A stretch of 64,000 nucleotides of DNA from Brevibacillus reuszeri (GTDB lineage: Bacteria > Bacillota > Bacilli > Brevibacillales > Brevibacillaceae): NCBI RefSeq assembly GCF_002897295.1, contig NZ_BEXF01000026.1, positions 1 through 64,000 of the forward strand, in the 5' to 3' direction. The translations under genes were made by a program, and so were the position numbers. The notes under the pieces are model-generated. The model searched no databases. It saw only the letters and a list, made by a program, of their open reading frames with translations, and was not told where the DNA came from. Below are positions 33,823-43,164 of the stretch, in pieces; the first letter of the stretch is position 1, and every line of letters begins with the position of its first letter.

Positions 33823-36800
33823 ATGAGAGCGCGAAAAATAGTGACGCTGCTCACGGCTACGACAATGGCCTGGGGAGCTTTTGTTCCGTTTGCGCCGCTT
33901 GCGACGAATGTTGCACAGGCTAGAGCGGAAAGCAGCGCATTGCAAATGGTGTGGCAGACCCCGATTGGAGAGGGAACCACTTTACTCAAATACACGAAAT
34001 CTTTTGCGGATAAGCCCATTACCGTAATGGTAACCAAGGTGGATCTGAACAATCAGTATGTAGAAGTGAAGCCTGTATACGGGACGGCAGGCAAGCTGAC
34101 TGACCGACAAACCGTAACCCAAATGGCGCGGGAAACGGGTGCAGTAGCTGCGATCAATGCTGACTTTTTCAATATGTCCAAACGCGGTGCGCCGTTCGGT
34201 ATTGTAGTGAAGGACGAGCAGACGATTTCTTCGATGGGTTTGATCTCGTACTGGTACAGCTTGGGACTGAAGGGCGACAAGACAGCCTTTATTGACAAGT
34301 TCGGCTTTGGCGGAAAGGTGACAACAGGTAGCGGTGCGACTTATCCGCTGCAGGGTGTGAACAAGGAAGAATACAATCCGAGTGACGGCCGAAAAAGTCA
34401 CCAAAACCAGCTGAATCTGTATACACCTGCTTTTGGTAAGACAAGCCTTGGAGCTATTACAGGCTACAAGGATGTTGTAGAGGTAGTTGTGGTTGACCAT
34501 GTTGTCAAAGAAGTGCGCATGAACCAGCCGGGGGCACCTATCCCTTATAACGGATTCGTTCTGTGGGGGCATGGCGAAGCCGCTGCTTTTCTCAAGCAAA
34601 ACCTCCCTGTTGGTGCCAGCGCAGTGGCTGAATACCAGACGACACCTCAAAACATTGGTTTGACACAGGCGGTTGGCGGGAACGTGCTGCTGGTGGACCA
34701 GGGAAAAGCATTGACCTCTTTCCAGGCAGATAAATCGATTACTTCATTAACAGCGCGTACAGCTGTCGGGGTTTCCGGGGACGGCAAAACGCTCTACATG
34801 GTTACGATTGATGGAAGCAATGGGGTTTACCTCGACGAGCTGGCAAAAATTATGGCGGAGCTGGGCTCGTATCGCGCAGTCAACTTTGATGGCGGTGGCT
34901 CCACGACGATGGCAACCAGATCACTGGGAGATACATATGCCACTTTGTCCAACAAACCAAGTGGCGGGTCAGAACGACGCGTTCCTACGGGGCTTGCCGT
35001 TTACAACACAGCACCGCCAGGAGAATTAAGAGGATTCCAAATTGATGTTCCATCCGATGTGCTGATCGGTCAAAGCATTCCGCTGACAGCTTCCAAAGGG
35101 TATGACACGCATTACCAGCCGTACGCGATTAATGCCTCCAACGTCACTTGGGATGCCAGTCAGTCTGAGGCGGGGACTGTAAACGGACAGCATTTTACAC
35201 CTGCCCGCTCGGGTCAAATTACACTGACAGCAAGACTCGGAAATGTGTCGCAAAATAAAGAGATTCATGTGATTTCTGGAAATGATGTCCAGCAGATCGT
35301 CGTATCGCCAAATCCTCTGACGATCGCACCGGGACAAGCCTTGAATCTTGATGTGAAAATCAAGACAAAGAAAGGCTCAGTCGTACAAGCAACGCCTTTG
35401 AGCGTACAGACTAGCATCAATTCTGACATCGCTACGATAAACGACAAGCTCCAGCTGGTAGCAGGAAACGTACCTGGCAATGCAACCTTGACGATCACTT
35501 ATGATGGTGTGTCTACCAACGTACCAATCGCGGTTGGACAGTTTGAAGAGCCATGGCTCACTTTTGACAACCTGACGGGCATGTACCATGCAGGAAATCC
35601 TACGAGCATCAGCTCCAGTGGTTCCTTTACGACCGTTACCGATCAAGTATTCAGAACGAAGAAAGCAGCCAAGCTGGTGTACAACTTCTCAGGAGCACCA
35701 AGCAGCGGCATGCGTTTTGCGTATGGCATCCTAGGCCCGGGTCCAGTTGCGATTCCAGGTAAGCCTTTAGGATTAGGCTTATGGGTGAATGGCGACAACA
35801 GTGGACATTGGCTAAGAGCTGAAGCAATCGATGCAAACGGCAAGAGCGTGTACGTCGATCTGGCAAAAGAAATCGACTGGACAGGCTGGAAGCAGGTCAA
35901 AGGATACTTCCCAAGCGGCGTCGCATATCCATTGCAATTGAAGAGTGTGTACGTCGTTGACCAGCCGAATGATGGAATCACGCAAGATAAAGGAACGCTG
36001 TATTTCGATGAATTCTCGCTGCTCTTGCCAAACCAGACAGGTCAGCCAAGCGATACAGCAGTTGTCCCTGAGCTTCCTGGAAGCATCTCATTGGGTAAAG
36101 AGCTGGATCTGAACTACTCCATGGTCAATGCAGCAGCATTCCTGGAGAGCGCAACAGTGGAGATTGATTCGATTGTGACGCAGTCACTCCCTGGCTATGT
36201 ACCAGCTGATTACTCCTTTACGATCAAGCCAGGCGATCTGAAGGCTGGTCAAGAGGACCAAATTTCAACATCGCCACTGCACTTGACACTTGCACCGAAG
36301 CAATGGATTGCAGGCAAAGGAATTGGGCTGCTGTTCGTAAATGAAGCCAATCAAACACTTGATCCGCTTCTGGGCACTGTCAACGCACAGGGTCAGTGGT
36401 CATATGAAGTGAACAGCTATGGCAAATACGTACCGTACTATTTGGACAACGCGGGTACAGGAGCTTCTCCATTTGTCGATATCGAGAACCACCCTGCTAA
36501 AGCAGAAATCAGCTACATGGCGGAAAAAGGGTACGTAAAAGGACTGACCGAAACGACCTTTGGCCCCAACGCTTCTTTGACCAGAGCACAGTTTGTGACC
36601 TTGCTGGCTCGGACGTTTGAATGGGATCTCCCCGCTACTCCTAAACTAAACTTCAAGGACAAGGTGCCTGCTTATGCGCAAGGAGCTGTACAGGTTGCCG
36701 TCTCCAAGGGTCTGGTAAAAGGGTATGCAGATAAAACCTTCCGTCCGGATCAAACCGTGACTCGTGCGGAAGCAGCCGTTATTCTGGACCGTCTTTTGAA

Positions 36801-36987
36801 TAAAAAAGGAGCGGCCAAGACCGTTTCAGATAAGGGGACGTGGCCATCCTGGGCATCTGCGTCCATTACCAACATGGTCGGTCTTGGGTTGATTGATCCG
36901 GTAAATGGGAAATATCAGCCGAACAGTGCAACAAGTCGTGCTGTATGCGTTGTGGCGCTGTACCGGATTTTGCATCAAACGAAATAA
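33823..36987 (+). CDS. SLH-domain surface protein with a phosphodiester glycosidase (NAGPA) domain
   Basis: A 1054-residue exported protein. The signal peptide (1-35) ends NVAQARA. A NAGPA-like domain spans about 55-395, with INADFFNMSKRGAPFG and NFDGGGSTTMATR; this family includes enzymes cutting GlcNAc-1-phosphodiester bonds. The middle (about 400-870) looks like Ig-like and carbohydrate-binding modules. Three SLH domains (about 885-1054; SLTRAQF, VTRAEAA) anchor it to a secondary wall polymer. ATG 33823 follows GAGAGGAGT. It sits beside mnaA but is absent there in B. subtilis. Substrate is inferred as a wall-linked phosphodiester sugar. Confidence 0.85.
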   Translation: MRARKIVTLLTATTMAWGAFVPFAPLATNVAQARAESSALQMVWQTPIGEGTTLLKYTKSFADKPITVMVTKVDLNNQYVEVKPVYGTAGKLTDRQTVTQMARETGAVAAINADFFNMSKRGAPFGIVVKDEQTISSMGLISYWYSLGLKGDKTAFIDKFGFGGKVTTGSGATYPLQGVNKEEYNPSDGRKSHQNQLNLYTPAFGKTSLGAITGYKDVVEVVVVDHVVKEVRMNQPGAPIPYNGFVLWGHGEAAAFLKQNLPVGASAVAEYQTTPQNIGLTQAVGGNVLLVDQGKALTSFQADKSITSLTARTAVGVSGDGKTLYMVTIDGSNGVYLDELAKIMAELGSYRAVNFDGGGSTTMATRSLGDTYATLSNKPSGGSERRVPTGLAVYNTAPPGELRGFQIDVPSDVLIGQSIPLTASKGYDTHYQPYAINASNVTWDASQSEAGTVNGQHFTPARSGQITLTARLGNVSQNKEIHVISGNDVQQIVVSPNPLTIAPGQALNLDVKIKTKKGSVVQATPLSVQTSINSDIATINDKLQLVAGNVPGNATLTITYDGVSTNVPIAVGQFEEPWLTFDNLTGMYHAGNPTSISSSGSFTTVTDQVFRTKKAAKLVYNFSGAPSSGMRFAYGILGPGPVAIPGKPLGLGLWVNGDNSGHWLRAEAIDANGKSVYVDLAKEIDWTGWKQVKGYFPSGVAYPLQLKSVYVVDQPNDGITQDKGTLYFDEFSLLLPNQTGQPSDTAVVPELPGSISLGKELDLNYSMVNAAAFLESATVEIDSIVTQSLPGYVPADYSFTIKPGDLKAGQEDQISTSPLHLTLAPKQWIAGKGIGLLFVNEANQTLDPLLGTVNAQGQWSYEVNSYGKYVPYYLDNAGTGASPFVDIENHPAKAEISYMAEKGYVKGLTETTFGPNASLTRAQFVTLLARTFEWDLPATPKLNFKDKVPAYAQGAVQVAVSKGLVKGYADKTFRPDQTVTRAEAAVILDRLLNKKGAAKTVSDKGTWPSWASASITNMVGLGLIDPVNGKYQPNSATSRAVCVVALYRILHQTK

Positions 36988-36998
36988 AGAGCGATATG

Positions 36999-37039
36999 AA
37001 AAAGACCAAGCTACCTGTAAAAAGGAGCTTGGTCTTTTT
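36999..37039 (+). terminator. Terminator before the biotin operon
   Basis: A perfect 14-bp stem (AAAAAGACCAAGCT with AGCTTGGTCTTTTT) and 13-base loop. Confidence 0.9.
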
Positions 37040-37059
37040 GCGTTCTGGAAGAAAAACTC

Positions 37060-37114
37060 TTTACGAAAATGAGTTAACCATTTTAAAATGTTAGTTAACA
37101 AATATTTGTTAACT
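37060..37114 (+). promoter_or_regulatory. Biotin operon promoter and BirA-type operator
   Basis: TTTACG (37060-37065) and TAAAAT (37084-37089), 18 bases apart, form the promoter. GTTAACC at 37073-37079 and GTTAACAA at 37094-37101 give the paired half-sites of a Bacillus BirA operator, 21 bp apart. The second half-site is also the left arm of a perfect 22-bp palindrome (37093-37114), ending TTGTTAACT, so three half-sites are present. BirA should repress at high biotin. Confidence 0.75.
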
Positions 37115-37129
37115 AAAGAGGTGATTTGG

Positions 37130-38494
37130 TTGTCATATTCGTATAGTGAGCTTGCTGCCAAAAACAAGCAGTACCTCTGGCATCCTTTTACGCAAATGAA
37201 GGATTACGTAGCAGAGGAGCCGCTGATTATTACCAGAGGAGAGGGCATCAAGCTCATTGATGTGAACGGACGTGCGTATTATGACGGGTTTTCTTCCGTG
37301 TGGCTCAATGTCCATGGTCACAATGTTCCAGAGCTCAACGAAGCCATTATCGAACAACTAGGTCAGGTAGCGCATTCTACACTGCTGGGCATGGCTAATG
37401 TACCGTCGATTCTTTTGGCAGAACAGCTGGTGCGCATTGCTCCGCCAGGCTTAACCAAAGTATTTTATTCGGACAATGGAGCGACTGCGGTAGAAATCGC
37501 TTTGAAAATGGCGTTTCAGTATTGGCAAAATCGCGGAATAGCAGGTAAGCATTCTTTCATTACGATGAACAATGCCTACCATGGCGATACGATCGGGGCA
37601 ACCAGCGTAGGAGCGATTCCGCTTTATCATCAGGTGTACAAGCCGCTGCTTTTTTCGCCTCATGTTATTCCGTATCCATATCCGTACAGAGATGGTGGGA
37701 AGAGTGCAGCAGTGGAAAACACGCTGGAGCGTTTGGAGAGGCTCTTATCCGAGAGAGGACATGAGATAGCGGCGATGATTGTCGAGCCAGTCGTGCAGGG
37801 AGCAGGTGGCATGATTATCATGCCAGATGGCTGCTTGAAGAAAATTGCTGAGCTCCTGCAAGCCTATGATGTGCTGCTAATCGCGGACGAAGTAGCAACA
37901 GGCTTTGGGCGGACAGGAAAAATGTTTGCCTGCGAGCACGATGAGGTAGTGCCCGACATTATGGCGGTTGCCAAAGGGATTACTGGAGGCTATTTGCCTG
38001 TTGCCGCCACATTGGTCAAAGAGAAAATTTACGACGCGTTTTACGCTGACTATGAAGAGCAAAAAACGTTTTTTCACGGACATTCGTTTACGGGCAATCC
38101 CTTGGGGTGTGCTGTAGCGCTGGCAAATTTGCGCCTGATGGAGGAGCGGGGACTGATTGCGGAGGTAGCAGCGAAAGCAGACGTTCTGCAGGGCATGCTC
38201 GCGCCGCTTGGAGACCAGCCTCATGTCGGTGAGATTCGCAGTAAAGGCTTAATGGCCGGGATTGAGCTTGTTCGCGATAAACAGACCAAGGAGCCTTATT
38301 TATGGAAGGAGCGAATCGGGGTGCGAGTTTGCCAGCTGGCTAGAGAAAAGGGGCTTTTGACACGTCCATTGGGGAATGTGATTGTCTTGATTCCGCCGCT
38401 AGCGTCTACCAACGAGGAACTCAGTGAAATGGTCCAAATCCTCTCTGAATCCATTTGGGAGGTAACCACCCAGAAAGCGGTGGAACAGCTATGA
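37130..38494 (+). CDS. bioA: Adenosylmethionine-8-amino-7-oxononanoate aminotransferase
   Basis: A 454-residue PLP-dependent class III aminotransferase converting KAPA to DAPA in biotin synthesis. LWHPFTQMKDY near the N-terminus is the BioA signature. LIADEVATGFGRTGKMFACEH and AVAKGITGGYLP hold the PLP-binding Asp and Lys. TTG 37130 is preferred, with AAAGAGGTG six bases upstream; an ATG at 37088 lies inside the BirA operator. The last base pairs overlap bioD (ATGA), so expression is coupled. First gene of bioADBFHC. Confidence 0.93.
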   Translation: MSYSYSELAAKNKQYLWHPFTQMKDYVAEEPLIITRGEGIKLIDVNGRAYYDGFSSVWLNVHGHNVPELNEAIIEQLGQVAHSTLLGMANVPSILLAEQLVRIAPPGLTKVFYSDNGATAVEIALKMAFQYWQNRGIAGKHSFITMNNAYHGDTIGATSVGAIPLYHQVYKPLLFSPHVIPYPYPYRDGGKSAAVENTLERLERLLSERGHEIAAMIVEPVVQGAGGMIIMPDGCLKKIAELLQAYDVLLIADEVATGFGRTGKMFACEHDEVVPDIMAVAKGITGGYLPVAATLVKEKIYDAFYADYEEQKTFFHGHSFTGNPLGCAVALANLRLMEERGLIAEVAAKADVLQGMLAPLGDQPHVGEIRSKGLMAGIELVRDKQTKEPYLWKERIGVRVCQLAREKGLLTRPLGNVIVLIPPLASTNEELSEMVQILSESIWEVTTQKAVEQL

Positions 38495-39237
38495 ACAAGC
38501 ATGAATTCTCCGGGCTGTTTCTATCGGGGACAGATACGGGTGTAGGCAAAACAATGGTCACTGCTGGAATCGCCGCTGCTTTGCGAGACGACGGAGAGGA
38601 CATCGGCGTATGGAAGCCTGTTCAGTCAGGGGCATTGGCAAATGACCCGGATAGTGATGCTTATCGCTTGAAGCAGCTGAGTGGCGTAGAGGACTCTTGC
38701 ACCGAAATTGCACCGCTCGTTTTTCCTGCACCTTTGACACCGCTGCTTGCAGCAGAAGCAGCCGGCAAAAGCTTGACCATGGATGAGGTAGTAGACGCGG
38801 GGCGATTGTTACAGAAGCGTCATTCGGCATTGCTGGTCGAAGGGGCTGGGGGTCTGGCTGTTCCGTTAACCCGTACGGAGATGATGGCGCATCTGGCGGC
38901 TCGCTTGAGACTGCCTCTGCTGTTGGTGGCGCGGGCTGGGCTGGGGACGATCAACCATACCCTTTTATCTATCTGGTACGCTCGTGAGCTTGGTATAGAG
39001 GTAGCAGGAGTCATTTTGAATGAAACTAGCCCGGAGGTAAGCGCGGATGAGAGCGTGAAGACGAACGCCCGTATGATTGAGCGCTATGGTCAGGTGCCGG
39101 TTTGGGGAACATTTCCGTGGATCGAAAAAAACCTCCACCAGCAGAAGCTTGTTTCCCTTGTTCGGGAGCGGATTGATCTTGAGGAGATTCGTAGTTGTAT
39201 CAGAAGCCAAAAGAAAACGGGAGAGATGAGCAGATGA
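38491..39237 (+). CDS. bioD: Dethiobiotin synthetase
   Basis: A 248-residue ATP-dependent carboxylase forming the ureido ring from DAPA and CO2. The P-loop SGTDTGVGKTMVT sits at the N-terminus; VWKPVQSGA and LLVEGAGGLAVPLT are the other BioD motifs. The ATG overlaps the bioA stop in ATGA, and its own stop overlaps the bioB start in the same way. Confidence 0.95.
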   Translation: MNKHEFSGLFLSGTDTGVGKTMVTAGIAAALRDDGEDIGVWKPVQSGALANDPDSDAYRLKQLSGVEDSCTEIAPLVFPAPLTPLLAAEAAGKSLTMDEVVDAGRLLQKRHSALLVEGAGGLAVPLTRTEMMAHLAARLRLPLLLVARAGLGTINHTLLSIWYARELGIEVAGVILNETSPEVSADESVKTNARMIERYGQVPVWGTFPWIEKNLHQQKLVSLVRERIDLEEIRSCIRSQKKTGEMSR

Positions 39238-40229
39238 CACAAACGATCGGCATAGAGTGGACGGATTACGCAAGCAAGGCTATACAAAAGGCAGAATTGA
39301 CGCAGGAAGAGGCATTGCAAGTGTTGCAGGCAGAAGATGATGAGCTGCTTTCTTTGATGAACGCTGCATTCCTCGTCAGAAAGCACTTTTTTGGGAAAAA
39401 AGTAAAGCTAAACATGATTCTCAATGCAAAAAGCGGGCTCTGCCCAGAAGATTGCGGATACTGCTCTCAATCGATTGTTTCGACAGCGCCTGTTGCCAAA
39501 TACACGATGCTCGATAAAGAAACGCTACTGGCAGGTGCACGAGAAGCAATGAATCGAAGGGCAGGTACATATTGCATTGTAGCCTCAGGGCGTGGACCTA
39601 CCGAAAAGGAACTGAGCCAAGTAGAGGAAGCTGTAAAGGAAATTCGCGCCACGATGCCACTCAAAATTTGCGCCTGTTTAGGTATTCTCAGCGATGATCA
39701 GGCGACTCGCTTAAAAGAGGCGGGAGTCCATCGCTACAACCACAATTTGAATACAAGCCGCAAGCATTACGAGGACATCACTACGACCCATACGTATGAT
39801 CAGCGGGTAGATACCGTAGATACTGCCAAGCGGGCCGGCTTGTCTCCTTGCTCAGGGGTCATTATCGGCATGGGCGAAAGCGATGAGGAGATTGTGGAAA
39901 TGGCATTTGCCTTGCGTGCGCTCGATGCCGATTCGATTCCGGTCAACTTTTTAAATGCGATTCCCGGAACCCCATTAGAGAATATGGGCCGTACACCAGC
40001 ACAAAAAGCTTTGCGTGTTCTCGCCCTGTTCCGATTCGTTTGCCCGGATAAAGAAATTCGTGTCGCTGGAGGACGGGAGATCAATCTGAGAAGCTTGCAG
40101 CCATTGTCCCTGTATGCCGCTAATTCGCTATTCGTAGGGGATTATTTGACGACCCCGGGACAAGAAATCACAACCGACCATCAAATGATTGAAGACCTCG
40201 GCTTTGAAATCGAGCTGTGTGCGCTGTAG
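39234..40229 (+). CDS. bioB: Biotin synthase
   Basis: A 331-residue radical SAM enzyme inserting sulfur into dethiobiotin. The 4Fe-4S motif is CPEDCGYC. YNHNLNTSRKHYEDI and the second cluster ligands, including Cys in KICACLG, match BioB. ATG 39234 overlaps the bioD stop (ATGA) and follows GGGAGAGATG. Confidence 0.97.
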   Translation: MTQTIGIEWTDYASKAIQKAELTQEEALQVLQAEDDELLSLMNAAFLVRKHFFGKKVKLNMILNAKSGLCPEDCGYCSQSIVSTAPVAKYTMLDKETLLAGAREAMNRRAGTYCIVASGRGPTEKELSQVEEAVKEIRATMPLKICACLGILSDDQATRLKEAGVHRYNHNLNTSRKHYEDITTTHTYDQRVDTVDTAKRAGLSPCSGVIIGMGESDEEIVEMAFALRALDADSIPVNFLNAIPGTPLENMGRTPAQKALRVLALFRFVCPDKEIRVAGGREINLRSLQPLSLYAANSLFVGDYLTTPGQEITTDHQMIEDLGFEIELCAL

Positions 40230-40244
40230 GCGGGAGAGAGCGTA

Positions 40245-41480
40245 ATGGACAAGCGATATCCATGGCTGGAAGAAGAATGGCGGCAGATGGAGCAAGAAGC
40301 AACGACCAGGAGCTTACAGGCTGTAGAGCCTAGTGGTGAAGACCAAGGAACCTGGATTTGTGTGGAGGGGCGTAGGCTACTGAATCTATCCTCCAACAAC
40401 TATCTTGGGCTGGCACATGATCGGCGTATCGTGGACGCCGGAGCAAGAGCAGCGCATAAATGGGGGGCAGGCGGCACTGCCTCCCGACTGGTCAATGGGA
40501 ACTACGCCCTGTATAAGGAGCTGGAGAAAGAGCTGGCTGTCTGGAAGCAACGGGAGGGCGCACTGGTGTTTGCGAATGGCTACCAGGCTAATACAGGAGT
40601 GATCTCGTCGTTAGTCGGTCGAGGTGACATCGTATTTAGCGATCGCTGGAATCACGCCAGTATCGTGGACGGAATTATTCTCAGCCGTGCAAAGCATGTT
40701 CGCTACCGACACAATGATCTGGAGCATTTGGAGGAGCTGCTATCCCGTCACGAGCATGCCGGGCGAAAATGGATCATTACGGACAGCATCTTTTCCATGG
40801 ATGGCGATACAGCACACATCACAGAGCTGGTGGTGCTAAAAAAACGCTTTGGGGCCATGCTGATCGTGGATGAGGCACATGGAGGCGGAGTGCGTGGAGA
40901 TGAGGGACAGGGGCTTTGTCATGAAATGGGTGTTGCTGAAAAGGTAGATGTGCTGATCGGAACCTTCAGCAAGGCATTTGGTGTCTATGGCGCATATGCT
41001 TGCGCCGATCAGGTGGTCATTCGCTATTTGACCTCCAAAGCGCGTTCTCTCATCTATTCAACCGCGCTGCCTCCTGCTGTTATCGGTTCTGTCTTAGAGG
41101 CGTTGTCGCTTGTCCAGACGGAGACGTGGAGACGGGACACAGTCAAGAAGAATGCCGTTTTGTTTCGGCAAATGCTGCGTTCACGCGGTTTTTTGGTTGG
41201 AGACGGAGATACTCCGATCATTCCACTGATGCTGGGAGCCAACGAGCTGACTTTGCAATACAGCAAGCTGCTTTGCGAACAAGGTATTTCAGCAGTTGCA
41301 ATCCGCCCGCCCACAGTCCCAGCTGGCAGTGCGCGCATACGTTTTACAGTGATGGCAACGCACACTCATGCCGAGCTGGAATGGGCAGCGGACCAGCTTG
41401 CAGCCATACATGGCGAACTGATGCAATCAGAATTAGCTAGCTTTGCCCCAAGCTGTATTGTGCAAACAAAGGAGGGGTGA
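40245..41480 (+). CDS. bioF: 8-amino-7-oxononanoate synthase
   Basis: A 411-residue PLP enzyme of the alpha-oxoamine synthase family, condensing pimeloyl-ACP/CoA with alanine. SSNNYLGLAHDRR, the PLP Asp/His in IVDEAHGGGVRG and the Schiff-base Lys in GTFSKAFGVYGAY are present. It starts 15 bases after bioB with GGGAGAGAG. KBL and serine palmitoyltransferase relatives are excluded by context. Confidence 0.94.
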   Translation: MDKRYPWLEEEWRQMEQEATTRSLQAVEPSGEDQGTWICVEGRRLLNLSSNNYLGLAHDRRIVDAGARAAHKWGAGGTASRLVNGNYALYKELEKELAVWKQREGALVFANGYQANTGVISSLVGRGDIVFSDRWNHASIVDGIILSRAKHVRYRHNDLEHLEELLSRHEHAGRKWIITDSIFSMDGDTAHITELVVLKKRFGAMLIVDEAHGGGVRGDEGQGLCHEMGVAEKVDVLIGTFSKAFGVYGAYACADQVVIRYLTSKARSLIYSTALPPAVIGSVLEALSLVQTETWRRDTVKKNAVLFRQMLRSRGFLVGDGDTPIIPLMLGANELTLQYSKLLCEQGISAVAIRPPTVPAGSARIRFTVMATHTHAELEWAADQLAAIHGELMQSELASFAPSCIVQTKEG

Positions 41481-41481
41481 T

Positions 41482-42225
41482 ATGGAGAGGACTATATTAT
41501 GGCTGCCCGGATGGGGTATGTCAGAGCAGTGCTGGAGTGCGATTCGTGCCCGGCTTCCTTTGTGTCGTCACATCGCCCCTAATTATTCTCGGGTGGAGGG
41601 TCCGGATCATTTTTATGAAGCGGTCGAAAAAGCTGTTAGCGGTGTAGATGTTCGTTCTCTGCTTGTAGTTGGCTGGTCTATGGGAGGGATGCTGGCTATG
41701 CGCCTTACTTCAGCGTATCCGGTAGCTGGACTCGTCCTGATTGGAAGCACCGCTCGCTTTGTCCGCGCAAGAGCCGAACGGGAAAAAGGCTGGAGCGAGG
41801 CCTTGCTACTGCGTATGAAGCATTTGTTGCCACTGGATCGTAAGCGGGTCATGACGGATTTCGTGGAACGGATGCTGACAGAAAAAGACCGGGAGTTAGC
41901 AGCTGGTTTGCCCATACATATTTTATCCGGTTCAGACTGGAGTCTACAGGCGTTAGTAGCTGGACTTGGGTATTTGTGCGCAGAGGATTGTCGACCGCTG
42001 CTTTCCTCTCTGGCATGTCCTACGCTCGTGATTCATGGGACAGAGGACGTCATTTGTCCGCTGGCAGCAGGGGAAGAGCTTGCTGCGCTCATACCAGGTG
42101 CTTCATTATTGCCGATAGTCGGTTGTGGTCATGCTCCACCTGTTAGCTACCCAGACGTGATTGGCGAAGCGATAAAAAGGATGGTGGGAATGGATGGGGA
42201 GCTCAGTCGTCAGCAGCCGTTTTAG
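41482..42225 (+). CDS. bioH: Alpha/beta hydrolase, probable pimeloyl-ACP methyl ester esterase
   Basis: A 247-residue alpha/beta hydrolase. The nucleophile elbow is GWSMGGML (Ser about 79), the acid is in HGTEDVICPL, and the His is in VGCGHAPP. WLPGWGMSEQCW is the oxyanion region of BioH-like enzymes. It should release pimeloyl-ACP from its methyl ester, working with BioC. ATG 41482 follows AGGAGGGGTG, one base after the bioF stop. It overlaps bioC by 32 bases. BioH assignment relies partly on context. Confidence 0.87.
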   Translation: MERTILWLPGWGMSEQCWSAIRARLPLCRHIAPNYSRVEGPDHFYEAVEKAVSGVDVRSLLVVGWSMGGMLAMRLTSAYPVAGLVLIGSTARFVRARAEREKGWSEALLLRMKHLLPLDRKRVMTDFVERMLTEKDRELAAGLPIHILSGSDWSLQALVAGLGYLCAEDCRPLLSSLACPTLVIHGTEDVICPLAAGEELAALIPGASLLPIVGCGHAPPVSYPDVIGEAIKRMVGMDGELSRQQPF

Positions 42226-43012
42226 TGCAAAGGCAGAATCCTATGAAAAGTACGCCTTGGTGCAAAAACAGATGGCCGCAGGCTTGCTTGCGATGATAAA
42301 GGAATCGACTCGCCAAAGCAGCAGGATCAGGCATATTCTTGAAATTGGCTGTGGAACAGGTGGCTTGACACATTTGGCACGCGAGCATTTTCATGAGGCA
42401 AGCTATGAGGCGCTGGATGTGGCGCCGGGTATGCTGCAAAAAGCTCAGGAGAAAATGGACCAGCTTCAACTATCATGCACATTTATTCAAGGGGATGCCG
42501 AAGAGTGGGTATGGAATCAGCCGGAAAAGTCCAAAGACCTGATTCTGTCCGGTGCATGCTTTCAATGGTTTGTGCAGCCGGAGTGTACACTAAGTGGGCT
42601 TTATCGATTGCTGCGACCAGACGGGTCTCTCTTTTTTTCGACGTTTGGAACGGATACCTTTTGTGAGCTGCACGATTCGTTCACACGAGCACATGCCAGT
42701 TTGGGAGAGGAGAGCGTACGACACGGGTTATCCCTCTTGGATGCAGGTCAATGGATTCAGATGCTAGAAAATGTCGGCTATGAGGATATTCAGGCAACGA
42801 GCCAAAAGGTTATCCTGACATATCCATCGGTACGAGACTTTCTCTATTCGGTCAAAGCGATCGGTGCCAATACAAGTCGCGATCAGGCGGCTGGCTTGGG
42901 GCGCAGGAAGCTGATGCTAAAGATGATAGAAAACTATGAGCAGCAATACAGAAGTGAGCAAGGCATACCTGTAACGTATGAAATCATATACGTGCACGGG
43001 AAGCGCGGCTAG
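42194..43012 (+). CDS. bioC: Malonyl-ACP O-methyltransferase
   Basis: A 272-residue SAM-dependent methyltransferase that methylates malonyl-ACP to prime pimelate synthesis. VSSRFSAKAESYEKYA is the BioC N-terminus; ILEIGCGTGGLTHLA is motif I; FQWFVQPE follows the SAM domain. The start lies inside the end of bioH, so the two are coupled. With bioH it provides the E. coli-type pimelate route; no bioI or bioW is present. Confidence 0.93.
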   Translation: MGSSVVSSRFSAKAESYEKYALVQKQMAAGLLAMIKESTRQSSRIRHILEIGCGTGGLTHLAREHFHEASYEALDVAPGMLQKAQEKMDQLQLSCTFIQGDAEEWVWNQPEKSKDLILSGACFQWFVQPECTLSGLYRLLRPDGSLFFSTFGTDTFCELHDSFTRAHASLGEESVRHGLSLLDAGQWIQMLENVGYEDIQATSQKVILTYPSVRDFLYSVKAIGANTSRDQAAGLGRRKLMLKMIENYEQQYRSEQGIPVTYEIIYVHGKRG

Positions 43013-43125
43013 TAGGAGGAAATAAACATTCTCCTCGCATGAGAGTGTGACGATTTGTATTTTACAGATAAGTTTCCAAAAGAAAGCGATTTCTTGCAGG
43101 AATTTGTAAAAAAAGAGGGAATCAT

Positions 43126-43164
43126 ATGAAGGTTGACTATCCTGTTCGTAAGGGGTGTAAATGA
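43126..43164 (+). CDS. Possible 12-codon leader peptide upstream of the second thiolase
   Basis: ATG 43126 follows GAGGG with six-base spacing and reads MKVDYPVRKGCK, then TGA. The TGA overlaps the thiolase ATG at 43161 (ATGA). This would couple translation of the thiolase to the leader. Nothing resembles a classic amino-acid attenuator. No good promoter was found in 43013-43125; a small hairpin AGGAG/CTCCT lies at its start. Confidence 0.3.
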   Translation: MKVDYPVRKGCK

